Below are positions 1-10,050 of a stretch of 64,000 bases of DNA, piece by piece. Both the position numbers and the translations under genes were made by a program. Positions within the stretch are counted from its first letter, which is position 1. The number at the start of each line of letters is the position of its first letter. This stretch comes from Branchiostoma floridae (Eukaryota; Chordata; Leptocardii; Amphioxiformes; Branchiostomatidae), in the NCBI RefSeq assembly GCF_000003815.2, contig NC_049980.1, forward strand, positions 14,112,686-14,176,685, given 5' to 3'. Under the pieces are notes generated by a model. That model had not been told where the DNA came from, ran no database searches, and saw nothing but the letters and a program-made list of their open reading frames with translations.

Positions 1-608
1 ATATATGCGCTTCATTTACTCTTCAAGGCTTGTGAAGAGAAACTATGTTCAGGAGTTTATACCCAGCAACAGGGTTCATCGGTGTTTACGGCTGGCGGTG
101 GTATTCTCCAAAGACCAGTCTGATTGGCTGTAAGTCTCCGCCTTCGTGCAAATTGAACCAGTTAAATTTTAGTGAAAAGTTGAGCAACTATTTCTAGCGC
201 TTGATATCTTGCCACTTTACTCACTGTATGCTTGACCTGTCTCTTGTGCATTCTCTGTTTTCCCTAACAGCGACGATAGTGCCTCAATTGGGCAATATGC
301 TCCTGAATCCGACCTGCTTTCTCTATCAAGTTTGTTCAGGGCAAGGCCACAGGTCACGTCAAGGCGCTGAACTAACGGTCACCAGGTAACATGGCCCGCA
401 CACTACAGGTTACATGAATAGGACTGGAATAGCATCTCTTCTCCGTAACCTACAAAACATCATGATTGAGGCAACTGATGAGTAACTGATCCAATAGGAG
501 AACCATGGGTTACCAAGGATGGTATTGGACCTCCTTAGCCTGTCAAACCGGAATGCATTGATTCAATCACAACTGGAAACGTCCTACTCATTTCAGTAAG
601 TGTGGAGG
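1..608. other. non-coding flank, nothing recognised
   Basis: This stretch lies left of the long-TIR element. Reading both strands shows only short open frames with no domain, splice pattern or repeat that I can name. It ends at the GTTCTTC direct repeat that borders the element. Confidence 0.5.
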
Positions 609-615
609 GTTCTTC
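609..615. repeat. left 7-bp target-site duplication of the long-TIR element
   Basis: GTTCTTC stands directly outside the left arm. The same seven bases in the same orientation stand directly outside the right arm at 17198-17204. Homology between the arms stops exactly at these heptamers, as expected for target-site duplication on insertion. Confidence 0.65.
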
Positions 616-1167
616 CACCCGATACTGTTGTCATTAGCGTTTCTTGTCGTTAAAAATGGGAAATTATTAGGCGATAGTGTCGGGTATAGATTACGATCCA
701 ATGTTCCAGATCGCTGTCATTAACGAGAGTTGTCGTTGGTAGACTAAGAGGGAGCTGCCGCGCAATGCCGCGCAATGCGTGATGGGAGTCGAGCAGACCA
801 GCTGATCAGCATGATCAAAATGGCGGCCTTTTCGTAGCGATAGCCCGGTATCCAGCCGTATATAGCTCCTGTTCTCTCCGTATCATAGCTCCCGAGCACT
901 GTCCCGAGTCTCTTCTGTTCTCTCCGCAAATGGCAGGCGAGACTTGAGAGCTACAATATGGCTGGATACCAGGCTAGATGTAGCCTTATGTGCGATGTAA
1001 AAGCAAGTACCCGTACAACGGTCGTTTATATAATTTTTCAAAAGATTATGGTTAGCATCTGTGAAGATAACACCACATTGATACTGATAGGAGCCATAGT
1101 TTTGATAGTTGCTTGTGGCACGAGGTAGATTCACAGCGGTAACCAGAAAATCTCGGCGTACAATTAC
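616..1167 (+). repeat. left terminal inverted repeat, 552 bp
   Basis: The reverse complement of this arm matches 16646-17197 essentially base for base. Two shadow reading frames of 61 and about 95 codons translate identically in both arms. Near the outer end a roughly 28-bp motif occurs twice (about 625-652 and 713-740) with the shared cores TGTCATTARCG and TTGTCGTT, which resembles subterminal transposase binding sites. The inner part contains a small foldback with CTGGTATCCAG-type ends. Confidence 0.8.
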
Positions 1168-1226
1168 CAGCTGATCAGCATGATCAAAATGGCGGCCTTT
1201 TCGTAGCGATAGCCCGGTATCCAGCC
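1168..1226 (+). repeat. partial duplication of TIR sequence at the inner edge of the left arm
   Basis: About 58 bases immediately inside the left arm repeat the arm's own segment at about 798-856 (from CAGCTGATCAGCATGATC to GGTATCCAGCC). The right arm has no such addition, so this arose on one side only, by slippage or gene conversion. Confidence 0.75.
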
Positions 1227-2606
1227 TGGCGTCCATCCCTGGCGTTATCCGGTCGGCAGTCGAACGGACTTCCCTGGAAAGAAGGTTCTTTGTCCAAAGG
1301 TAAAGTATACTACTAGTAAGGCGGTTTTCAGACCATGGCTAAAATGTTCCTTTGTTCTACCGGGATCAGAGTAACCAGACCAGTTATAACGAGGTATTTG
1401 ACAAAATTTGTCTTGCATGCTTCAATATTCAGTTTAATTTAGTAGACTTCTTGATGCAGGCCACTCAAAATGCTGAGGAGACCTTTTCAAGTAACAAGTA
1501 AGTAAGTTAAGGCACTGAAGTTAGATATTTGCTTGGCTCTCTGGTCCACATATTGAGATATTTTCCCAGTTTATGCATATGGCTAAGTAGTGCTTTAGGG
1601 GGTTCCAAGAAAAGATGGGCTAGGCTAGGCAGTGCAGGCTACCTCGGCAGGTACTAGCAACCTCCCCATTTTATAGGGCTTTTTCAGTCACATAATCCTC
1701 CCCCTAGCAACTAAACGGCCACCATATCGCAAGTGAAGTCTGCCATTTTGGTGTACCAGCTGCAGATTCAGCCCTCCTATGTAGTGAGGCCCTACTGCAA
1801 CTCTCCATAAAAATTGTAAATATTTCCCAAAACAATGCACAATTTACCTTCAAAAAATTTAGTTTCATAATCGCAGTGTTTTGCCTTGTGGTGGGATGTT
1901 GGTTCTGCACCGGCAAAGCGCACACAAATTGGGTAACAGTAAGATTTGTTCTGCGATTCTCCAACAAAGCTGGAACAAACAAACAAAGGGAAACACTATT
2001 GTGATGACTCAGGGATGATATTTGATTTCTGCAATACGAAGAGCAGATCTAACTGTGTGTAGTACACATTTCGTATCAAGACAAGGCAGCAAGCGATGGG
2101 CTAGTTTCAATGTCCACTGGGTACCCACTTCCGGTGATAGTTAGTGATTAACTCTAGTAGCAGGAAGAGCATATCCCCTAGTTCTCTGATGAATTTCTAT
2201 GGAACAAAAAGAAGACTACATGATGCTGACTGTGCACTCAAAATGGTCCTATCTTGACACATGCTAGGTCAGGGATAGAGAGGGCTGTTGTGAAAATAAT
2301 GCTGCTATCTTGCTACCGATAGCAAAGGATGTCCAGAATGATTGTTAGATCCTTGTCAGCTGTTGTTTCTGTCATAGCCTGCATGAAAATTTTCACCGCT
2401 CCACACCTACACTGTATGTACCCCTTGACCTCTGCATGGGTCGTTGGAGCACCATGACTGTTCCGTTGAAAATTCTACGGCATTGAAATTGCACAATGGC
2501 CTACAACAAATGTGACTGCGCCATTACCAAAATCAAGCGCCAGTTGAAAACAGTACCCTTTCTATTATTCTCAAGGTTAATTAGGTGGGTATCAGTACAG
2601 GGATTG
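1227..2606. other. non-coding interior of the long-TIR element, nothing recognised
   Basis: The longest open frame here (1704-1982, minus) has no recognisable domain and no flanking splice signals that convince me. I see no repeat of note. Confidence 0.4.
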
Positions 2607-2925
2607 CAGGGCTCGAAATTCATTTTTGGGATTAGGTGCACTAGTGCACCCAGCTTAAAAAATTGGGTGCACCAAAAAAATTTTGGGTGCACCAGTTGAA
2701 TTTAAGTAATAACCTAATAATAAAACTTAGTTACAAGCTATCAAATTCTTAAACAAGTACCATGACAGACATTTTTATTATCTTTCTAACACTTAGATTT
2801 CAAGAATATGATGTATACTTTGATATCTTTACATACATGAACCTAAGAAATACAAATGTATTTGGGTGCACAGCTCCAATTTTGGGTGCACCTGGGTGCA
2901 CATGCACCCAGTATTTCGAGCCCTG
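2607..2925. mobile_element. MITE with CAGGGCTCGAAAT ends (hAT-like)
   Basis: The element opens CAGGGCTCGAAAT and closes ATTTCGAGCCCTG, an exact 13-bp inverted repeat. Its interior is made of repeated GGGTGCACC-type words in both orientations. CAGGG...CCCTG ends with this sequence are typical of non-autonomous hAT elements. A clear 8-bp duplication is not visible at the flanks, so the superfamily assignment is inferred. It encodes no protein. Confidence 0.6.
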
Positions 2926-3345
2926 GACTGTCACAAAATTCTTGTATCACCGGGCAGGACAAACTGACAGGAAAGAGATCAGTTATTCGTCTTATTCTGT
3001 CTTTTAAATTTAAGGGAGATAGTTTGCTGAGTTCGCTAATATTAAACAGTCACCCAGCCATGCCAAAGGAGAAAAAAGGAAGTATGATGAAACAAAATTC
3101 ACCGATGAATGTTACGCCTTCGTTTTCTATCTGCCTATTAGTTGTTGATAATGAAAATAACTTAAATGTTCTTCCATTGTACAATTTGAACATACACATA
3201 ATACAGATGGTAACTTGCAACACAGAGACCTCTACACATACTAGTACACATGTCTTGCTCTCCAAAATATGATATGGCGCTACTGTACTACTATAGTAGG
3301 TCCGGACTTGAACCTGATCCTATGAACTGTGGTGTCAACCTGACC
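2926..3345. other. non-coding spacer, nothing recognised
   Basis: AT-rich DNA between a MITE and a SINE-like copy. Short overlapping open frames on both strands carry no recognisable motif. Confidence 0.4.
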
Positions 3346-3640
3346 TTGGTGTCATATTGGCATAACAATTACTACTTAGGATGTTTGACCCAGAACCCAG
3401 AGGTCCTGGGTTTGAATCCCCATGACATCATGAGTGACATGCCACTGATATTGTGCCCATTGGAAAGGCACTAGACATTACTTTTCTCACTTCACTTAGG
3501 TGGAAACTGGTACCTACATGTAACTGTGGTACATCCCTTTGATCATGATAGGAATCCGATGTTAAAACTTAAATGGTGGCCGAGTGTTTGAAGAGAGAGA
3601 CACCTCGGTCATGTTAAAGAGTCCACCACACAGAGTAGTA
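3346..3640 (+). mobile_element. tRNA-derived SINE-like copy
   Basis: The head (about 3346-3425) reads like a tRNA gene: an A-box-like stretch around TATTGGCATAAC and a B-box-like GGTTTGAATCCCC, with pairing between the flanks of the B box. It is followed by a body containing CCCATTGGAAAGGCACT, a word seen in many deuterostome SINEs, and a distal GTTAAAGAGTCCACC. The end resembles the end of the copy at 58735-58990. Boundaries are approximate and no target-site duplication was found. Confidence 0.5.
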
Positions 3641-4460
3641 CCACTACTACTAGTAATTTATGGCATATACATGTATTTATCTTGTAGGGTCATCTCTTCA
3701 GTTTTCGAGAAGCTGATTTCCAAGGGAGCCCTTCAAATTAACAGTAATCATATACTGTATAATACATGACATAAATGAAATACAATACTGCATACTCTGT
3801 ATCTCTCTTTATTTCTTAAATTCTATCTCCCCCTCCCCCTCTTCACTATTACATTTATCTGTCCTCAAAACTTGCAAGAAATTCTGAACAGTGTGTTTAA
3901 ATTGTGGAATGGCTCAAACTTAAAATGATAGATCAGCCATGTCAGTGTCAGCAGCAACATGAAGTTGGGTTCAAAGCAATGTAGCGACTAGCACATCAGT
4001 GTGCCACATTAGTCTACTGTACCAGTTTGAAAGTGCAACTCATTGTGGTTCCATCTTTCTATTTTATATTATTTGGTGTTGCTCAAGTCAATGCAACGCT
4101 AGTGTAGGCCACCTCTAGAAACTGAACTAAGGCCATGTTCATATGTAGATTACATCCTATGGGAACCCATTTTGGCCAAAAAATTGGTCTTCATTATGAA
4201 ATCTAAGTGGCCAGGAAGGTTAGGCAAATGACCAGATATTGAGTATTGAATATAGAACAATAGAAATTATTTTTGTTATTTGAGTCTAATTTTGACATCT
4301 TCTTTGTCCATGGAATTGATGTTGGCATACTGAAACATTAGCATAGTATATTTAGAATGTTTTTTTTTTTTTTGCAATTTACCTCATATTTGCAGCAGCT
4401 TTGTACGGTTTACATCATGGTTGAAATTTTTTTTTTTAATGGTTGGAAATGACTTTTGTA
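3641..4460. other. non-coding sequence up to the first gap
   Basis: AT-rich, with homopolymer runs (T12 near 4360 and T9-10 near 4427) just before the gap. No gene or element recognised. Confidence 0.4.
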
Positions 4461-4560
4461 NNNNNNNNNNNNNNNNNNNNNNNNNNNNNNNNNNNNNNNN
4501 NNNNNNNNNNNNNNNNNNNNNNNNNNNNNNNNNNNNNNNNNNNNNNNNNNNNNNNNNNNN
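4461..4560. other. assembly gap, 100 N
   Basis: Exactly 100 undetermined bases, a conventional placeholder for a gap of unknown size. It lies inside the long-TIR element, so the true length of that element is unknown. Confidence 0.98.
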
Positions 4561-5168
4561 TAGGGCTGTGTACCTAGATACCTGTACCTGAATAGTCTGA
4601 ACTGTACCGGTAACATAGTCTACATAGGTACTGGTCCGGACCTGTTCTGTACCTAAACAAACTACATGCAGTAGTGGGTTGTATTGTTATAAGCTTGCAG
4701 TTGAAAATTAAGAATCAAACAATGATGACAGTTCATTACTATAACAGTCAGTTGGCTATTTTTATAACTTACATATAGTTGATCAAACTTTTTAGGCACA
4801 TGTTCAGATCCGAACCACATAAGTACATAACCTTATAAACCTGTGTACTAGTACCTGTACACAGCTCTACGTCCTTGACATACATGTAGGTCAGGCTTCA
4901 AATCCTAGTGTACTTGAATATTGATATCTTGCATTGCAATGAGGTGGGCAGCACCTCCTGTTTAAGAGAGAAGGCCACTTCAGCATAAATTGTTTTTGTA
5001 TTTATCTCTACTAGTGCACAGAAGACATTGATAGTCACTGTAGCTGCCAGCTATACTGCATGGCCACCTTGGCCCCTCCTATGGTAATATCCAAACTGTG
5101 ATTAACATTGATCCAAAACATTGATGCATCTAATTTACCATGGTCAATATTGACTGAAGGAAGCATTA

Positions 5169-5622
5169 CATATGCCAGGGCTCAAAATACCTTTTACTGC
5201 ATACCTGCACTGGTGCAGGTAACATTGAGAATTACCTGCACCAGACAAATTTTTACATATGCCAGGGCTCAAAATACCTTTTACTGCATACCTGCACTGG
5301 TGCAGGTAACATTGAGAATTACCTGCACCAGACAAATTTTGCCTGCACAATGCAGCCTGATAACAAACCCGATCTTGCTTCAATGGTTCAGGAACTAATG
5401 CTATTTTTTAAATACTTTATGTATGGTAACAGTCAATGCAGCCTGATAACAAACCCAGGTTTTTTATATATATATACACCTACATCATATGACATTTATG
5501 TATAAAACCCAGTACATGGACCAGTGCAGGTTAGGTGCAGGTAGACACCAGAAATACCTGCATAGCTCCAACTTCACCTGCACTAACCTGCATGCAGGTG
5601 GTATTTAGAGCCCTGCATATGC
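5169..5622. mobile_element. hAT-like MITE with CATATGC direct repeats and an internal 87-bp tandem duplication
   Basis: The element proper (5176-5615) runs from CAGGGCTCAAAATACC to GGTATTTAGAGCCCTG and is flanked on both sides by CATATGC (5169-5175 and 5616-5622). The interior holds ACCTGCAC/GTGCAGGT words. Positions 5176-5262 are repeated almost exactly from 5263, and the second copy includes the CATATGC flank (5256-5262), so the duplication happened after insertion and took in target DNA plus the 5' end. A related but degraded copy is at 14470-14800. Confidence 0.7.
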
Positions 5623-6075
5623 CAAGTGCAGATGAAACAGCACTTTATAATTATAATTATAGACTTATGTTAATTTGGTCAGGCAATGGCTGGAATTGTT
5701 AATGTATAGATAGCTGATGTCCCACAACAGATTGTTGCAGTGTTGTACTCCAAGGTGGGACCTGACATTGTTAAGTAATATTTGCATGGCTTGCTGGTCT
5801 GTATACCATCTCAGTACTGAACAGGTAACACGTGTATGGCATGTTGGTCTGTTACCAACTAAGTATTGTATCGGTATGATTTGTTTGTCTCTGTATACCA
5901 CGTAAATGTAAGTACCGTATATGTAACAATACTAACATATGCATAGCTTCTTGGTCTGGATACCCGGTAAGTAATGTACAGGTAATGCATGCATGGTTTC
6001 TTGATCAAGCTGGACACTAGGTAAAGTACCAAACAGGTAAAATTTGTTTTGGTCTAGAGAAGGGTAAGGTATATT
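5623..6075. other. non-coding spacer, nothing recognised
   Basis: A loose series of TTGGTCTG-GATACC-like words recurs between 5760 and 6060. This may be the remains of a degenerate tandem repeat. No gene seen. Confidence 0.35.
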
Positions 6076-6155
6076 CTGGATACCAGACCCAAGCCCGATC
6101 TCAAAAAATATCTATGATAGATTTTTTTGAGATCAGGCTGGGGTCTGGTATCCAG
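6076..6155. mobile_element. 80-bp hairpin MITE with CTGGATACCAGACC ends
   Basis: The left arm from 6076 (CTGGATACCAGACCC, then GATCTCAAAAAAT) pairs with the right arm ending at 6155 (ATTTTTTTGAGATC, then GGGTCTGGTATCCAG), leaving a loop of about 10 bases. Elements with CTGGTATCCAG-type ends recur inside the arms of the long-TIR element and near 14290, so this is a dispersed family. Confidence 0.65.
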
Positions 6156-6329
6156 GCTAGCTAAGGTAAGATACATGTAATGTATTGTACAGGTTCATTA
6201 CTTAATTTAGCTATCTGAGAACAAGATAAATGCCCTTCACATCTCCATTGGTGACTGGATGTTACAACTGTTTAATCAGAAGTACATCACTGAGAACACT
6301 TCTTTTTTTCTTTGTATTGAATTGTCCTG

Positions 6330-6395
6330 TCAGTTCATTCTAGCGATGCTGAAGAAGAGTGATGGATGTCACTTGAAATGTCCAGGATCAGGAGT
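6330..6395 (+). repeat. dispersed repeat, retroelement 3'-tail-like
   Basis: The stretch with GCGATGCTGAAGAAGAGTGA and CACTTGAAATGTCC matches 40970-41030 closely. A GAAGAAG...CACTTGAAATGT layout is common at the 3' ends of Penelope-like and related retroelements. Only the tail is visible, so the parent element is inferred. Confidence 0.4.
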
Positions 6396-6806
6396 AATTA
6401 TGTGTTATTTAATCAAGTTCTAGAGATTGAATTGTATTTGAGTATTGTTTACCTGGATGTCTTGCCTTCATAAACGTATTTCTTTTTTTCAGTTCATCGA
6501 TGTCTGGAAATGTGAACTGGCAGAAGTAGGGAATCAGATTACACAGCAGGAGATGAAGCTCATCATGAATCACTGCTGTCTGTCTATATAGAGTGGTCAA
6601 ACACCAGCTTCAGTTGTTTACAATGTCCTTGGTCTGACTGAAGACTACTGGTCATATAGACAAATATGAAATTGTCAGGTAGATTGGTTAGAAATAGGTG
6701 TCCTAATAAATAATAGAATAAGACTGTATTGTGTTGGTTTGTTTTGTTCTCTTTGATGCCAGTCATCTGAGTGACACATGTTTAGGACAAGGTCTCTATA
6801 AAACTG

Positions 6807-6925
6807 TAGCCTGAGTACCATCCTCTGTAGTTACTGCTGGCTCAGTACTTTCGCTTGCTAACCACGATGGTTAGCAAGGGAAAGTACTGAGCCAGCAGTC
6901 ACTACAGAAAATGGTACTCAGGCTA
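6807..6925. mobile_element. 119-bp near-perfect hairpin MITE
   Basis: Two arms of about 57 bases (6807-6863 and 6869-6925) are inverted copies, starting TAGCCTGAGTACCAT and ending ATGGTACTCAGGCTA. There are only a few mismatches and almost no loop (around CACGA). It is non-coding. The ends resemble the CTGGTATCC foldbacks elsewhere in the window. Confidence 0.75.
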
Positions 6926-8723
6926 ATGAAACTGTATAAAGCATATACTGGTAGTGAATGTACAGTGAATCTTGTATTTAGCACAATAATTTGTATCCTG
7001 CTGATACTAAGTGTAATGTGAGTTTGCTTTTCCAATTGGAGTACTGTATATACCTGTATTTGTGATAGTTTGATATGCCATTTAGAAAAAAAACTAAACG
7101 ACACCTGTTAACTCTATTGTTTCGATTGCCTTTTTTGTGCAGTGTGTCATATTCATAGGTTCATATTTTGATGCCGGAGTCTGAGAAATGTGCATCCTTG
7201 AATCCGTACATCTGCAATCACTGTATATTTGTAAACGCTTGTGACTGTATCTGTAAGCAGCAAGATCTACATTTCTGTATATAGCTACAGTGCATATACT
7301 GCCCAATATTGTCCTGAGGAAGGTGAAAGATGGTCACTGAAATGTTGGTGTGAAATAAAGAAAGAGTTGTGAGAAAAAGAGCCTCTTTATTTATTCATTT
7401 TGATATAGTAGACTCTGGGGTGGATATTGATGGATTGGCCTATTGTCATCATTGATTGACTTTATCTGTATAATATTTGTTAATATATTTGTATACATGT
7501 GTGTGGAGCATTGGTAGATACCAAATTACCTGACCTAATTCTGAAATTTAGACAAAACTGAACAAAGTATAAATGTCGACATTTATATTTAGACATCCTA
7601 GTAGGTGATTTGACAGAAAGGGGATAAATAAAGTAAATCTAGATCTTATTGCCTCGATCAAATATGATATGACTCTCTATCATATTGGTTCTGTTTTAGG
7701 ACAATATATTCCATACGTTCCTGAGTTTGGTATAATCAAATGGAAAATTTTGTGCAACATTCAATTATATCACAATTGGTTTGACTTAAGAATCTTCTCA
7801 CGAAGAACTTCTGTCTTATACTATGTCAACCAGACATGGTCAGGTTCGGATCTGAGCCTAAACCTGGACTAGTACATGTACTTGATTACGCCGAAACCGT
7901 ATCCACCTCAAGTGTGAAGGTGCATAAATGAACTGGTTATGTGTTTATGTATGTGAATATGTTAGTGCGCCAGTAGACGAGAGGGTGGAGAAGGAAGTGC
8001 ACACCCCTCCTTCACCTTAAAAACCCGAAGTGCAGGCCATGCAGACCTAACCCACTCTGTCTGCCTACAATTATCTTCCGAGACAGATGGATGCCAACCC
8101 AATCAGTGTAGAGTTTTGTAGACATGGTTTGGAAAACGTGCGCCATGAGTTCGACACCGATGATATTACCAAGTAACTTGATAATGATCCATGATTTCAG
8201 CATAGCAATTGACATAACGACTTCACAAGCATTTATCAACATTTCAGCCAAATTTAAGAAATCTGATTCTAATAGGAGACATGAAGTCCTACACGTTCTA
8301 GCCAGAAACCCACGTCCCAACGAACCACATACACCTGTACGGAAGTGCGTTTGTCTTCATGAAACGAAACGGGAGCGGTATTTTAAACATACATCTTTAA
8401 CCAAAGTATGTAGCGTAATATGTAATCAGTTCAGTTCAGGTCATCCTCATACGAGGTGCTATTAACAATGTCTAACCATGCGTTTCTATCAAGCATGCGT
8501 TAGTATGTAATAACTTGTATATTTTTGTTGTTAAAAAGTTTTTCGTTATCCTGCTTGCAAATACCTAGTACATTTATCTTCCCTTGTTTTCCGTGACCAC
8601 ACAACAGTTCAAACCCGTTTCCTTGGAGACATATGAAAAACCAAGACGTTCTAGTTTTGCGCACAGTGAGAGCGCGTTCCGACCGCTATGATCCAAACTT
8701 CAAAGGTTTAAAGCTCGAGTAAG
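6926..8723. other. non-coding DNA with a possible retroelement tail and a divergent repeat unit
   Basis: Around 7310-7360, CCTGAGGAAGGTG...CACTGAAATGTTGG followed by AATAAAG looks like the 3' tail of a retroelement. Around 8215-8390 a divergent unit of the array at 8724-10050 can be seen (shared ATCAACATTTCAGCCAAATTTAAGAA and GGAAGTGCGTTT words). No gene recognised. Confidence 0.4.
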
Positions 8724-10050
8724 ATAACTACATGGGAATTCATACAGCAACTAAGGACGATTTTATTGATATATCGACCAAATTTGGAAGAAATCCGGCG
8801 TTTCCTTGGAGAGATATGAAAAACCAAGCCGTTCTAGTTTTGCGCAAAGTGAGAGCGCGCTCCGACCGCTATGTTCCAAACTTCAAAGGTTCAAAACTCA
8901 ATAACCGATTAAGATAACTACATGGGAATTCATACAGCAACTAAGTAAGATTTCATTAATATATTGACTTAATTTGGAAGAAATCCGGCGTATTTTTGGC
9001 GAGATATGAAAAACCAAGACGATCCACTTTCGCGTAAAGCGAGGGCGCTGTCCGCCCGCTATGCTCGACATAGACAATTCTAGCTCAATCTGAACCCCAC
9101 ATGACCGAAGTGCGTTTTCGTTCATAAAACGAAAAAGAAGCGGTATTTGTCGACGAAATTTTCACCACGGTAGGCTATTGGTCTGATCTATATGTACCTT
9201 TAGCAGTTTTGGTCTTTCTTTGATGCAACTGACGATATAGGCCATCAATCTTTGTTCATTTTTGACCATACTAAACCCGCAAAGTCCGACATCACAAAAT
9301 TATGTCGAATAAGGGATGTACATTGTGAAATAGACATATGACTCTGTTAAGGATATTTCTGTGGTATCATCACTTCCTTTGTGAGTTATTTCACTCAATT
9401 TATTAGGAGAAATTTGAACTTTTATCTATGAACACCGTGCTATAAGTTGTGCAAGAAATAGATTACCAGTATTTTCTAAAATTCAACAGTTCAAAATTCA
9501 ATAATCATTTCAGATGATTACATGGGAGTTAATACAGCAACTAAGTAAAATTGAATTGATATGTCGACCAAATTTGGAAGAAATCCGACGTTTCTTTGAA
9601 GAGATATGAAAGACCAAGACGCGTTCTAGTTTTGCGCAAAGTGAGAGCGCGCTCCGACCGCTATGTTCCAAACTTCAAAACTCAATAACCGATTAAGATA
9701 ACTACATGGGAATTCATACAGCAACTAAGTAAGATTTCATTGATATATCGACTTAATTTGGAAGAAATCCGGCGTATTTTTGGCGAGATATGAAAAACCA
9801 AGACGATCTACTTTCGCGTAAAGCGAGGGCGCTGTCCGCCCGCTATGCTCGACATAAACAATTCTAGCTCAATCTGAACCCCACATGACCGAAGTGCGTT
9901 TTCGTTCATAAAACGAAAAAGAAGCGGCATTTGTCGACGAAATTTTCACCACGGTAGGCTATTGGTCTGATCTATATCTGCCTTTAGCAGTTTTGGTCTT
10001 TCTTTGATGCAACTGAAGATATAGGCAATTAATCTTTGTTCATTTTGACC
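8724..10050 (+). repeat. higher-order tandem repeat array
   Basis: A unit of about 185-190 bp recurs near 8621, 8804, 8996, 9596 and 9777, recognised by GAGATATGAAAAACCAAGAC and AAATTTGGAAGAAATCC. On top of this, a larger block (about 8724-9271) is repeated at about 9513-10050, some 787 bp further on, including the stretch ending in TCTTTGTTCATTTTTGACCA. It is a satellite-like array with two levels of periodicity. The open frames across it are not conserved between units, so it is non-coding. Confidence 0.75.

Noticed and set aside
3400-3425. B-box-like GGTTTGAATCCCC as a functional tRNA gene
   Set aside because: No complete cloverleaf. The sequence continues into a SINE-type body.
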